A stretch of 64,000 bases of DNA, taken from assembly GCF_001238295.1 (NCBI RefSeq), contig NZ_LGXZ01000001.1, forward strand, positions 544,163 through 608,162, written 5' to 3'. How positions within the stretch are numbered: position 1 is the stretch's first letter; every line of letters starts with the position of its first letter. A program made the position numbers and the translations under genes. Source of the stretch: Ruegeria sp. 6PALISEP08. Its GTDB lineage: Bacteria; Pseudomonadota; Alphaproteobacteria; Rhodobacterales; Rhodobacteraceae. This document shows positions 18,881-27,934 of the stretch, one piece after another. The notes under the pieces were generated by a model. That model was not told where the DNA came from. It saw only the letters and a program-made list of their open reading frames with translations, and made no database searches.

Positions 18881-20488
18881 TTACCCCTGAACGTCCGGCA
18901 GGGCCACCCCTGCCTTTTGCAGAGCCTCCCAAATCTTGGCATCGCGATTATAGACATCGCGACGATACTGCACTTCGCCCTTCGACCCGATATAGGCCGT
19001 CCGATAAATCAGATGTACCGGAACATGTTGTTCCAGTTCGACCTTGGTTTCCTTCCCGCTCTTGAGGACACGGTGAAAGAATGCCTTGGGGTCTTCTTCC
19101 TGTTTCGCCAGCAAAGCATAAGCGAACTCGAATGGTTGCGCCAATCGGATACAGCCATGCGAAAACGCACGCACCTCGCGCGCAAACAGGTTTTTCTGAG
19201 GCGTATCATGCAGATAGATGTTGTACTTGTTGGGGAACATGAACTTCACCAGCCCCAGTGCATTGCTTTTGCTGGGCGGTTGGCGCATTGCAAACGGGAA
19301 ATTCCGGGCCGTGAACTGGGTGAAATCCACCGCTCCACGATTGACCTGCCGGCCGCTGCGGTCGGTGATTTCAATGTGCCCCACTGCATTTGGATTGGAT
19401 TGCAGTTTCGGCAGGTATTCCTTGGTAATGATCGAGCGCGGCACATACCAACTTGGGTTGATTACCATATGCTCCATCACATCCGAAAACTCGGGGCTGC
19501 GTCGATCACTGGTGTTCTTGCCAATCACCGTGCGGGTTTCAAAAGTGACCCGGCCGTCATCAACGATCTTGGCCGAGAAATCGGCCTGATTCACCAGGAT
19601 ATGACGTGCGCCCCGCTCTCTTGGCAGCCAACGTTCACGCTCGAGCGCCACATAAACGGCTTTCAACCGGTCTGAGGCTGGGCGATTCAGTTCCGTGATC
19701 GTGCCTTGGCCTGCGACACCATCAGACGCCAGTCCATGCGCGGTTTGAAACGCTTGAACCCCGGCCAGAAGGGCATCGTCAAAAACCGGGCTGGCCGAAG
19801 GTTTCATAAACCCCATCTCAACCAGTCGGTTACGCAGTTTCACAACATTGGGGCCGGTATCGCCGAATTCCAGCTTGCTTACGGGCACTGTTGCGCCCCA
19901 TCCACCTTGATCCACCAGCGCTTCAAGTGCCAGTTTCTGCTTCATCAACGCCCGGTATTGAGGGGTTTGCGGTGGCAACTGCTCAATATACTGCGCGCCT
20001 TCCGCATTCAAACCTGCCAAGTGCGCTGCGGCGCTGCGGCGTTCAACGCTCCGAACCAGACCCTCGTCCACACGCCCAGGCTGAACCGTACCCGAAAATA
20101 GCGTGTCAGCATATTCAACGAAAACCCGACTAAGCTCTGCTTCGATTGCGCCAAGGTCGCGCACGGATCGCGCTTGCGCCATCTCTTCCAACACGACTGC
20201 CACCGTAGACTCGGATTGTGGCAAACCATGCAGATGTGCGTTTGACAATGCCAAGATCAGCGCGGCCCGGCGCTGAGTATGTTCCAGCGTATCCCCAACC
20301 CAGATCGGCGCGAATCCATTGGCGCGATAGAACGCGGAAATCTCTGAATTTAGCGGTGTATTCTCAGCGATTGCCATCTGAAACGCGGTGTTTGGCGCTG
20401 GTTCAGAGGCGGTGTTGGCGACACTGGCCGTTGCCGCAAAACATGCGGTGAGAAGGATACTGGTACTGGTTCGAAAAACAGAAAGCAT
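18881..20488 (-). CDS. L,D-transpeptidase (YcbB/LdtD type)
   Basis: A 535-residue periplasmic enzyme. The signal peptide begins MLSVFRTSTSILLTACFAA. A peptidoglycan-binding domain (GPNVVKLRNRLVEMGF...VQAFQTAHGL) comes before the YkuD domain, whose catalytic Cys is in FSHGCIRLAQP. These enzymes form 3-3 crosslinks in peptidoglycan or attach proteins to it. The N-terminal ~200 residues match the scaffold region of YcbB. It ends 34 bases upstream of the lpxD-like start in the same orientation, so the two may share a transcript. Confidence 0.92.
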   Translation of the reverse strand: MLSVFRTSTSILLTACFAATASVANTASEPAPNTAFQMAIAENTPLNSEISAFYRANGFAPIWVGDTLEHTQRRAALILALSNAHLHGLPQSESTVAVVLEEMAQARSVRDLGAIEAELSRVFVEYADTLFSGTVQPGRVDEGLVRSVERRSAAAHLAGLNAEGAQYIEQLPPQTPQYRALMKQKLALEALVDQGGWGATVPVSKLEFGDTGPNVVKLRNRLVEMGFMKPSASPVFDDALLAGVQAFQTAHGLASDGVAGQGTITELNRPASDRLKAVYVALERERWLPRERGARHILVNQADFSAKIVDDGRVTFETRTVIGKNTSDRRSPEFSDVMEHMVINPSWYVPRSIITKEYLPKLQSNPNAVGHIEITDRSGRQVNRGAVDFTQFTARNFPFAMRQPPSKSNALGLVKFMFPNKYNIYLHDTPQKNLFAREVRAFSHGCIRLAQPFEFAYALLAKQEEDPKAFFHRVLKSGKETKVELEQHVPVHLIYRTAYIGSKGEVQYRRDVYNRDAKIWEALQKAGVALPDVQG

Positions 20489-20843
20489 TGGATGGCCTTG
20501 AGTATTCAATAGCTTGAGGTGGGATATTCGCGTCGAGCCACTATGGATTTGAGGTCCAATGCTTGTCTATTCACAAATACCCTACCATAACGCTTCTGTC
20601 CGCGCCTGATGCGCGTTTGCATCGGCAGGGTGACCCGATCCTCACAACTGCATAAAAAATGCGAGACCCTGTGTCATTTGCGCAAAAAACTGCCGAAAAT
20701 TCCCCCTTGAAAAGGTGAATGTGAAACACTTCTTGGCCGCTGATTCCGATTGTGCCATACATTTCGCATCTGGGGTGGAAAAAAAATTAAGACAGCGCGC
20801 GTAACATCGTGTGCAGGCAGGAACAGTACGGGACGAACCAAAA

Positions 20844-21413
20844 ATGACCAAGAGCAGTTCCTCGGGCTTGACCCGGCGTGCCCTATTGGGTGCGTTTGCA
20901 GCAACCGCAGTCGCGGCAGCACCCTCTTATTCCAATGCAGCAGGCTTCTTGCGCGGTGGCGGTGATATCCGTCGCATTCGTATGTATTCCGGTCGCACGG
21001 GCGAACGGTTGGATATGATTTATTGGGTCGATGGTAAATATATCAAGGACGCTGTCAAAGAAGTGAACCACTTCATGCGTGATTGGCGTACAGATCAGAC
21101 AAAATCCATCGATTTGCGCGCGATTGATATCATGGCGGCATCACACAACCTTCTGGATGTGAATGAACCCTATATGCTGCTGTCGGGTTATCGCTCGCCG
21201 CAGACCAACGCGATGCTGCGGTCCAGGTCGCGCCGCGTTGCGCGCAAGTCGCTTCATATGGAAGGTCAGGCTGCTGACCTGCGTTTGGCGTCTCGCTCGG
21301 TGTCGCAGATGGCCAAGGCCGCGATGTCTTGCCGCGCCGGGGGCGTTGGGCAGTATTACGGTTCGAATTTCGTTCACATGGACTGCGGCGTTGTCCGCAC
21401 CTGGCGCGGTTAA
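20844..21413 (+). CDS. YcbK-like DUF882 peptidase (M15 family), Tat-exported
   Basis: Encodes 189 residues. LTRRALLGAFAATAVAA is a twin-arginine signal. The catalytic part has the zinc ligands of the M15/LAS group: SGYRSPQTN, HMEGQAADLR and NFVHMDCG (His, Asp, His). Relatives such as MepK cut crosslinks in peptidoglycan, in E. coli including 3-3 links. Its location divergent from an L,D-transpeptidase gene, which makes 3-3 links, suggests paired making and cutting of the wall. The start is the Met of MTKSSSS. Confidence 0.88.
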   Translation: MTKSSSSGLTRRALLGAFAATAVAAAPSYSNAAGFLRGGGDIRRIRMYSGRTGERLDMIYWVDGKYIKDAVKEVNHFMRDWRTDQTKSIDLRAIDIMAASHNLLDVNEPYMLLSGYRSPQTNAMLRSRSRRVARKSLHMEGQAADLRLASRSVSQMAKAAMSCRAGGVGQYYGSNFVHMDCGVVRTWRG

Positions 21414-21478
21414 ACAAAAAAACCCTGCGTTTTTAACTTATCTGAGGGCGCTTGCAGTGGATCGACTGGCTGTACCAG

Positions 21479-21817
21479 CTACATCCCTGCATCTCCGCCT
21501 CCGCCGCCTCCTCCACCGGCGTCACCGCCGCTGGAATCGCTTGCGGCTGCGGTTTCCGCAGTAGCGCTCCCGGTCTCACGCGCCTTTTCATCGTCGACGC
21601 CAGATTGAACGTTAGACCCAGAAGCACTTTCATCTTCCAAATCATCGCTGCCCCAGTCCTCATCAGTCAGCTTGCCGAGGATCAAAGCGGCTACAATTCC
21701 GACCAAAACCCATATAATGATGCTTATAGATGAAAAGCCTGTGACAAACGAACAGCCCAAAACCGTTACAATCGCGACCACGGTAAGAAACATCTTTTTT
21801 GAAGAGATGACTTGCAA
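21479..21817 (-). CDS. Small membrane protein with Gly-rich tail; TTG start
   Basis: A 112-residue protein of unknown function. AAGGAGG lies seven bases before a TTG codon (LQVISSKKM...), a far better start than the ATGs upstream, which have no ribosome site. Two hydrophobic segments (MFLTVVAIVTVLGCSFVTG and ISIIIWVLVGIVAALIL) are followed by an acidic, Ser/Ala-rich stretch. The C-terminus holds a run of Gly (GGDAGGGGGGGGDAGM). No family is recognised. It lies just outside the tRNA-Arg island. Confidence 0.6.
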   Translation of the reverse strand: MQVISSKKMFLTVVAIVTVLGCSFVTGFSSISIIIWVLVGIVAALILGKLTDEDWGSDDLEDESASGSNVQSGVDDEKARETGSATAETAAASDSSGGDAGGGGGGGGDAGM

Positions 21818-21984
21818 GTTCTTTCCTCCTTCAAAGGTGAACCGAACCAAACTCATCCAGAGAGTGTACAGGAAAACGTGCTGTTGGAGAAATAACCGCC
21901 TCAATGAAGGCGTCTACAGTCGCTTTGTATACCGGGCCAACTGAAAACAGTGCTCACTCAATATATTCAATAATATGTAAAGTG

Positions 21985-22001
21985 ATGGCGCACCTGAGAG
22001 G
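21985..22001. repeat. Distal attachment-type repeat of the tRNA-Arg island
   Basis: This 17-base block is identical to 24219-24235, which covers the 3' end of tRNA-Arg including its CCA. A detached copy of a tRNA 3' end in direct orientation is the mark left by site-specific integration into a tRNA gene. Confidence 0.8.
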
Positions 22002-22110
22002 TCTACGATTATCGTTACTTTTCAATGGCATACATTGGAAACTAGGTTCACACCCCGTCACCAAAAATCAATGACTTACATACCGTTTTGGAAACTGTTT
22101 TGGGGCATTT

Positions 22111-22388
22111 TCACCCCATCTCAGGCCACCCCGGCAGATTGTCCGGCGCGGGAACGTCCTTGCGCTCCAGCCACTCTTTGATCGCCATCCAGTGATCTTG
22201 AGGCTTGGCCACGTATCGGCGTGAATGCAGGTCTGAGATGGCGCGCTGTAGCTGTGGATACCATTGGACCTTGAGTTTCGGCCCGTGCGCCTTTGCCAGA
22301 CGCGCAAGGCCGCTTCCCAATCCGGGATGGGTCGGGCTTCAAGTTCTTTATGGAGGTCAAAGGGGAATCGGTTGGGCCAAGTCGTCAT
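22111..22388 (-). pseudogene. Frameshifted small gene of unknown function
   Basis: Reading leftward from 22388, MTTWPNRFPFDLHKELEARP...DWEAAL is clearly protein-like until about 22310. The sense then continues in another frame as ARLAKAHGPKLKVQWYPQLQ and ends ...LPGWPEMG at 22111. Joining the two frames gives a smooth ~91-residue protein, so one base seems to have been lost. No family name is recognised. It is divergent from the truncated SRAP gene, 63 bases away. Confidence 0.55.
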
Positions 22389-22451
22389 GCGGAACAACTA
22401 GCGAACTCAGAATACTTGTCCAAATGAGTTTTGGCACCTACCGTCTTTGCT

Positions 22452-22811
22452 ATGTGCAATTTGTATTCCAACACGATTCCAGCCGATGCTATGCGGCAAT
22501 TGTTCGATATACCCGCAGAGCGGGACAAGCTGGGCAACGCCGAGCCGCTGCCCGCGATCTTCCCGAAGCACATGGCTCCAGTTGTCCGCAAGAGCGAGAA
22601 TGGCGGTCGCGAATTGGTCCCGCTTAGCTGGGGCTTCCGCACCACGAAGAAATCGAAAAAGACCGGGGCAATAATCCAACCCAACGCGTGGAATAATGCC
22701 CGTGACGACAAGGTCAGATCGAGCGGGCTTTGGAAGGGAAGTTTCGAAGGGAGGCGTTGTCTCGTACCCGCCAGCTCATTTTGCGAGGCCAAAGTAGTGG
22801 CCCAGTTTTAG
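22452..22811 (+). pseudogene. Truncated SRAP (HMCES/YedK) family gene
   Basis: The frame starts MCNLYSNTIP. Cys2, which in HMCES/YedK crosslinks to abasic sites in single-stranded DNA after Met removal, is present. PAIFPKHMAPVV, ELVPLSWGFR and RRCLVPASSFCEAK follow, the last holding the catalytic-Glu region. The protein then stops at ~119 residues, where full-length members have ~200 and a C-terminal active-site His. The tail VVAQF does not fit the family, so the 3' half has been lost. The Met at 22452 is right because Cys must be residue 2. Confidence 0.7.
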
Positions 22812-23022
22812 GGGGCAAAGACAGCGGCATCTCCTGACGTATGCCATGCACAGATAGTGATCTTTACAATTTCTAAGTCGCTTTATCGCTGATGGATTTG
22901 CATTCAAAGAGGTTATCAACGAAGCCTTGTACGCAACGTATAAATTTGGTGTCCCTTTATGTAAAAAATAGTGTATCGAACTTCACAAGATACTATTACA
23001 ACCCTGTTTTTGGTGGATCACC

Positions 23023-23949
23023 ATGGCTCGAACCTTTGTCGATAAGCTTGAAGCAATCGTGCTACCAACTCCCAAGATGGGTATCGAAAGCTTCGAACGC
23101 GACCCCAATATTAGCTACGTCTCATCTGATAGCCCATTGAGCCAAGGCCCGTTGCATTCAGAAATCGCACGTACAGGGCGACTAAACTCAAAACAGTTTC
23201 GTGCCTGCATAAACGAACTTCGGCTTTCACATGTTCACCATCGTAAGCATTGGGAGTTTGCTTTCATATTGGAAGTTTTGCGCGAGCGCGGCCTTCTCAA
23301 GCGTGGGATGAAAGGCTTAGGTTTCGCAGTTGGGAAAGAAAGAATCCCTGCTTACCTTGCGGCGCACGGTTGCGAAGTTTTAGCGAGCGACCTTGCGGAT
23401 GATAACAAGGGAAACAAAGGCTGGGATGTAACTGGGCAATGGAGTGCGGCAGTTGAAGATTTAATGTTCCCGGATATCTGTTCGAACGAAATCCTTCGAA
23501 AGAACGTCAAGTTTCGACCCATAGACATGAACCATATTCCGAACGATGTATCTGGTTTTGACTTTACTTGGTCCACGTGTTCTTTCGAGCATTGCGGTTC
23601 TCTCGAACTAGGCATTCGTTTCTTGGAGAATCAGATGAATTGTCTGCGTCCCGGTGGGGTCGCTGTACATACAACGGAATTTAATCTCTCATCGAACTCC
23701 CGGACTTCAAAAGGCGGTAAAACTGCAATCTATAGGTTACGTGACATTGAAGACGCTGTGAAACGCCTCCAAGACAAAGGACACACTGTGGAACCGCTGG
23801 ACATTCGTTTAGGTGACGACCCGCTTGATCGTACCGTTGACAGGCGAAAAGGAGATCCAAGGCAATACTCTGACACCAAGCACATGCGATTGCTCTTGAA
23901 TGGATATGCTACAACGTCGATAGGACTGATAATCGCAAAGTCGACATAG
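23023..23949 (+). CDS. SAM-dependent methyltransferase-like protein
   Basis: A 308-residue cytosolic protein with class I methyltransferase features. The glycine motif is degenerate (GLGFAVGKERIPAYLAAHGCEVLASDLAD), then FDFTWSTCSFEHCGSLELGIRF and NCLRPGGVAVHTTEFN (post-motif IV/V) are clear. The substrate is unknown; similar proteins occur in surface-polysaccharide regions. Its codon use is much more AT-rich than its neighbours, pointing to recent acquisition with the island. It is the only apparently intact gene there. Its end abuts the integrase remnant. Confidence 0.7.
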   Translation: MARTFVDKLEAIVLPTPKMGIESFERDPNISYVSSDSPLSQGPLHSEIARTGRLNSKQFRACINELRLSHVHHRKHWEFAFILEVLRERGLLKRGMKGLGFAVGKERIPAYLAAHGCEVLASDLADDNKGNKGWDVTGQWSAAVEDLMFPDICSNEILRKNVKFRPIDMNHIPNDVSGFDFTWSTCSFEHCGSLELGIRFLENQMNCLRPGGVAVHTTEFNLSSNSRTSKGGKTAIYRLRDIEDAVKRLQDKGHTVEPLDIRLGDDPLDRTVDRRKGDPRQYSDTKHMRLLLNGYATTSIGLIIAKST

Positions 23950-24002
23950 TCGATGCTACTTGGGATATCTAAATACGCCACAAAACTGCACAGAGTAGAA
24001 CC

Positions 24003-24194
24003 GAGCATCGTTATCAATTCGCAATTTCACTGGTCTATGCTGGCTGGACCCCTCACAAGATTGGCGCGTGGACAGGTCACGACAGCCTAAAAAAGATCGA
24101 AGAATACACCAAGGGCGTGAACAAAAGAGCACTCGTTTCGAGTGGAAATGGGAAACTGGTTCAAATCGGTTTCCAAAAAGGCCAAAAAACCTAA
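24003..24194 (+). pseudogene. C-terminal remnant of a tyrosine recombinase (integrase)
   Basis: The frame reads EHRYQF then GWTPHKIGAWTGHDSLKKIE and EYTKGVNKRALVSSG, ending at TAA 24192-24194. The TGH motif and the Tyr in EEYTKGVNKR are the last catalytic box and nucleophile of phage-type integrases. The N-terminal ~300 residues are missing; upstream is the methyltransferase gene and an in-frame stop at 23970. Its position next to the tRNA-Arg 3' end is where the integrase gene of such an island normally lies. Confidence 0.75.
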
Positions 24195-24219
24195 TGATAT
24201 CAATGGCGTTTTAGGGAAA

Positions 24220-24296
<77 letters not shown>

Positions 24297-24373
24297 CTTG
24301 GCCGTTAGCTAACCTTGTTCCGATCCGGGTGCAACTGCAAATCGCGGGTGTTACACCCAGTTTAAGTCCAAAG

Positions 24374-25594
24374 TCAGGCGAACAGATCATGCGCCAATTC
24401 CAGCGCATCGATCAGCGTATCGACCTCGTCCGTGGTGTTATAAAGACCAAAGCTGGCACGGCAGGTTGCGGTCACGCCCAGATGGTCCATCAGCGGCCCG
24501 GCGCAGTGATGACCAGCGCGGACAGCCACGCCTTTTTTGTCCAGGATGGTCGAAACATCATGTGCATGGCCGGCCCCGTCCAGTGTAAAGCTGAAGATCG
24601 CGGCCTTGTCTGGGCGTGTGCCTTGCACCTGCAACCAGTTCAATCCTGTCAGTCGCTGCATGGCATAGTTACGCAGGTTGGATTCGTGGGCCGCGATGTT
24701 CGCCATTCCCAGATCCATCATGTAGTCCAGCGCAACGCCCAAGCCTATGGTCTGAACGATACCGGGCGTACCGGCTTCGAACTTCATTGGCGGGTCGTTA
24801 TAAATGACCTCATCCTTGCTGACCTCTTTGATCATGTCTCCGCCACCGATGAAGGGGCGCATCTCGGCCATGCGTTCGGATTTGATGAAAATCGCGCCAG
24901 ACCCGGACGGGCCATACAGCTTGTGACCGGTGATTGCATAGAAATCACAACCGATCTCTTCGACATTCACCGGCATATGGACCGCGCCTTGGCTGCCATC
25001 CACCAGAACTGGAACACCTTTGGCATGGGCACCCTCGGTGATGGCTTTGACATCCACAACCGTGCCTAGCACATTCGAACACTGGGTCACAGCAACCAGC
25101 TTGGTTTTTGGTCCAATCGCATCAATTACGGCCTGAGGATCCAGCCCCCCGTCCGCGTCCACATCCACCCACTTCAGAACAACGCCTTGCCGTTCCCGCA
25201 AGAAATGCCAGGGTACGATATTGGCGTGATGCTCCATGACGCTCAGAACGATCTCGTCCCTGGCCTCAAGTCGCGGCATCGCCCAGCCGTAAGCGACAAG
25301 GTTGATCCCCTCGGTCGTGCCCGAGTTCAGGACGATCTCATCCTCATTCGAAACCCCTAGAAAACGGGCAATGGTGCCGCGCACGGATTCGTACTTCTCG
25401 GTGGCCAGATTGGACAGGTAATGCAGGCCGCGATGAACATTCGAATATTCCTCGGCATAGGCGCGAGTCACGGCATCAATAACGACCTGAGGTTTCTGGG
25501 CCGAAGCGCCGTTGTCCAGATAGGTCAAAGGTTTACCATTGACCTGACGCGACAGAATCGGAAAGTCAGAGCGGATTTTCTGCACATCATACAT
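24374..25594 (-). CDS. sufS: Cysteine desulfurase SufS
   Basis: A 406-residue PLP enzyme that takes sulfur from cysteine for Fe-S cluster assembly. The PLP lysine is in YAITGHKLYGPSG, and the active-site Cys is in RAGHHCAGPLM, the group II (SufS) arrangement. The start is at MYDVQKIRSDFPILS; the frame is open for 148 further codons upstream, but that part overlaps the next gene and is not protein-like. It is the last gene of the suf operon. No sufE is seen nearby. Confidence 0.96.
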   Translation of the reverse strand: MYDVQKIRSDFPILSRQVNGKPLTYLDNGASAQKPQVVIDAVTRAYAEEYSNVHRGLHYLSNLATEKYESVRGTIARFLGVSNEDEIVLNSGTTEGINLVAYGWAMPRLEARDEIVLSVMEHHANIVPWHFLRERQGVVLKWVDVDADGGLDPQAVIDAIGPKTKLVAVTQCSNVLGTVVDVKAITEGAHAKGVPVLVDGSQGAVHMPVNVEEIGCDFYAITGHKLYGPSGSGAIFIKSERMAEMRPFIGGGDMIKEVSKDEVIYNDPPMKFEAGTPGIVQTIGLGVALDYMMDLGMANIAAHESNLRNYAMQRLTGLNWLQVQGTRPDKAAIFSFTLDGAGHAHDVSTILDKKGVAVRAGHHCAGPLMDHLGVTATCRASFGLYNTTDEVDTLIDALELAHDLFA

Positions 25595-25605
25595 AAGCGT
25601 ATTTC

Positions 25606-26172
25606 CTAGACAGGTCCGGTTGGGGTGAACATGAGGACTATGGGCAAGGCGACAATCGCCGCCAGCAGGATTACGGCAAACGCCTTGCCGAGCGAGCCGA
25701 ACTGATGCGCCTCGTTCAGGAAATGGAGCGTTATGTAAAGGCTCCACCCCAGGGTCGCCAGCAGCAGCAGAAACGTCAGGGCGGGTATGGTCACGCTGGA
25801 GATGACCATGGCCAGCAACGCACCGCTTTGTAAAAAGCTCAGCCAGATCATAAGGGTCAACAGGCCCGAAAGCGTTGCATTCCCCCCAAGCACTCGCCCG
25901 ACCAACAGAAAGGCGGCGACGCTCAGCAGCATTGCACCAGCTGATCGGATCAGAATGAAAGGGATGCCTTCCGCCTCGGGGTTCAACTGGGCGTCCGGCG
26001 TCGGGATGATCAGATCGGTGCTGAGTTGGATCAGGCAATTGAAGACCACCACCAGGAAAAAGCTCAGCCAGACGGCTTCCCGCCCCAGATCAAGGGTCAA
26101 AATCTGACGGGCCGCTTCGGCAGGCCGTCTGAGCGTCAGAACGACCAGGGGACCCAAAGGTGGAATATTCAT
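25606..26172 (-). CDS. Yip1 family membrane protein
   Basis: Encodes 188 residues with about five hydrophobic segments after MNIPPLGPLVVLTLRRPAEAARQILTLDL. The family is defined by this layout in Rhodobacteraceae; function is unknown. It overlaps the preceding membrane-protein gene by 4 bases and lies 11 bases before sufS, so it is embedded in the suf operon. Whether it has a role in Fe-S assembly is not known. Confidence 0.75.
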   Translation of the reverse strand: MNIPPLGPLVVLTLRRPAEAARQILTLDLGREAVWLSFFLVVVFNCLIQLSTDLIIPTPDAQLNPEAEGIPFILIRSAGAMLLSVAAFLLVGRVLGGNATLSGLLTLMIWLSFLQSGALLAMVISSVTIPALTFLLLLATLGWSLYITLHFLNEAHQFGSLGKAFAVILLAAIVALPIVLMFTPTGPV

Positions 26173-26654
26173 TCAGCTGACCTTTGTACTTGTCTGAGAC
26201 CGGATAACCAGAACCAGACAAAAACAGCAACCCAAAGGAAGCCCACAATCGACAAAGCAGGTCCGGGCCCGATGAATCCGGCCACCAAACCGTTCAGCAA
26301 GACCAACGGCGCCGACGAAAGTAAGGCCCAAAACAGGGCAAGCCTTGCCCCGTAGGCGGTGCCCTTGCCACCAACCAGTCGCGCGGCCCAATGCGAGACC
26401 AAGGCCAGCGTGTAGAAAAACAAAGGCAAAATGAACACAGTACCCAGCAGCGCACCACCCAGCAGCATGTTCAGTTCAACGCCTTCCAGATGCGCCTGAC
26501 GCGAGAGCCCAGGCATCTGCGCAATAAACGCGACGATGCAAAAGCCCATCACAAAGACTAGCGCCCGGTCTTCTCGTGGCCCCAAGTCCAGAAGCCGGCG
26601 CACAACACGCCCCGGCCCCCGGTATGTTGCCAAAATATCCGACGAAAGAGCCAT
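26169..26654 (-). CDS. Yip1-like membrane protein
   Basis: Encodes 161 residues from MALSSDILATYRGPGRVVRRLL with four to five membrane segments. It resembles the next gene in layout and may be a paralogue or partner. The start ATG shares a base with the sufD stop (TAATG), so it is likely coupled to sufD translation. Confidence 0.72.
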   Translation of the reverse strand: MALSSDILATYRGPGRVVRRLLDLGPREDRALVFVMGFCIVAFIAQMPGLSRQAHLEGVELNMLLGGALLGTVFILPLFFYTLALVSHWAARLVGGKGTAYGARLALFWALLSSAPLVLLNGLVAGFIGPGPALSIVGFLWVAVFVWFWLSGLRQVQRSAE

Positions 26655-27934
26655 TAACTGCGGCGGGCGAGCCACCCCTCCAGACGGCTGACAATCTCAT
26701 CAGCCAACGCTCTGTCTTCGATTTCGTCCACCGCTTCGGCCAGGAACGCAAGTGTTAGCATATTGGTCGCGTCCTTGGTCGGAACCCCGCGAGACCGCAA
26801 ATAGAACAGTGCGGTTTCGTCAATCGCACCCGACGTCGAGCCATGCGAGCATGCCACATCATCGGCGTAGATCTCAAGCTCGGGCTTGGCGAGAAACTGG
26901 CTGTCACCGTCCAGAAGCAGCGATTGGCTGATCTGATAGCCGTCGGTTTTCTGAGCTCCTTCTTTCACAAGGATCTTGCCCTGAAACACGCCGGTCGCCC
27001 CATTGCGCAGCACTTTCTTGAAAACCTGACGACTTTCACAGTTCACTGCGTCATGGGTGACGAACACAGTGTCGTCATGATGGAAGTCGCCATCACCGAC
27101 ACAGGCCCCGGCCACATGGGCCATCGCGTCATCACCGGTCAATTCCACGACCTGTTCATTGCGCGTCAGCATGCCATTTACAGTCAGAGTGAAGGATTTG
27201 TAGACCGACTCAGTCCCCAGGCGCGAGAACATATGGGTCGCGGCGCGACGCTCATGGTCCCTGCCCTGCGCACGTACATGATGCAGCGTGCCCTTGTCGG
27301 CAATGTCGATTTCCATGCACTTGTTGAAGCGTGACGCCGCCGGGCCGGTTTCCAGAATGGTTGCCTCGGCCCCGCTTTCCACACGCACAACATGGTGCAT
27401 GATCACGTCAGAGGTTGGCGAGGCGTGGCGATAGATCAGGTTAATCGGCTTGGACGGTTTGCCTGTCACGTGAATGGCCACACCATCCGAAGCAAAGGCC
27501 GTGTTCAATGCCGCGAGCGGACGCTGCACCGGAGTTTGACCGCGGGCTTCCAGAACCCCATAAAGGTCCTTGGCCCAGTGAATATCCTTGCAGCAGATAT
27601 CCTCGAGCCGGTCGATACTTACACCTTCCAGTGACAAGTCGTCCGACTCCTCGGCGCTGAAAACACCGTCTACGAAAACGATACTCAACCGGTCGAGCGC
27701 ATTGAACATCAGGGGTTCATCATCTGCAAAAACTGCAGCCGGGATAGCATCTGGCGAAACCAGCGAATCCGGTTGAGTGTACTTCCAGTATTCATCACGC
27801 CGGTTTGGCACACCAGTTTCAAGCACACGTGCCAGCGCATCTTCGCGCGCGGCACGGGTGCAGCCTGCGTCGGGCATGGTCAACGTAGACAGCCGTGCCT
27901 CGGTTGCGGATTGTTTGGCTTCGGGCAAGGCCAT
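26654..27934 (-). CDS. sufD: Fe-S cluster assembly protein SufD
   Basis: A 426-residue scaffold component of SufBCD. Family features are VPNRRDEYWKYTQPDSL near the N-terminus and, near the C-terminus, DDVACSHGSTSGAIDETALFYLRSRGVP, the SufB/SufD interface with the conserved His. It overlaps the sufC stop by one base and the next gene by one base, a tightly packed operon. The central part is divergent, as usual for alphaproteobacterial SufD. Confidence 0.95.
   Translation of the reverse strand: MALPEAKQSATEARLSTLTMPDAGCTRAAREDALARVLETGVPNRRDEYWKYTQPDSLVSPDAIPAAVFADDEPLMFNALDRLSIVFVDGVFSAEESDDLSLEGVSIDRLEDICCKDIHWAKDLYGVLEARGQTPVQRPLAALNTAFASDGVAIHVTGKPSKPINLIYRHASPTSDVIMHHVVRVESGAEATILETGPAASRFNKCMEIDIADKGTLHHVRAQGRDHERRAATHMFSRLGTESVYKSFTLTVNGMLTRNEQVVELTGDDAMAHVAGACVGDGDFHHDDTVFVTHDAVNCESRQVFKKVLRNGATGVFQGKILVKEGAQKTDGYQISQSLLLDGDSQFLAKPELEIYADDVACSHGSTSGAIDETALFYLRSRGVPTKDATNMLTLAFLAEAVDEIEDRALADEIVSRLEGWLARRS

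Larger units (their letters stand above)
22002..24218. mobile_element. Decayed genomic island inserted at tRNA-Arg(CCG)
   Basis: A 2.2-kb segment bounded by 17-bp direct repeats. It contains two broken genes, one intact methyltransferase gene of low GC and the C-terminal remnant of a tyrosine recombinase next to the tRNA. Base composition is visibly more AT-rich than the flanks, especially 22,850-24,000. About 210 bases between 22812 and 23022 hold no gene. The island is probably immobile because its integrase is truncated. Confidence 0.78.

Noticed and set aside
22892..23140. 82-codon + strand frame overlapping the methyltransferase start
   Set aside because: Overlaps the methyltransferase frame and has no family sense; explained by the AT-rich DNA.
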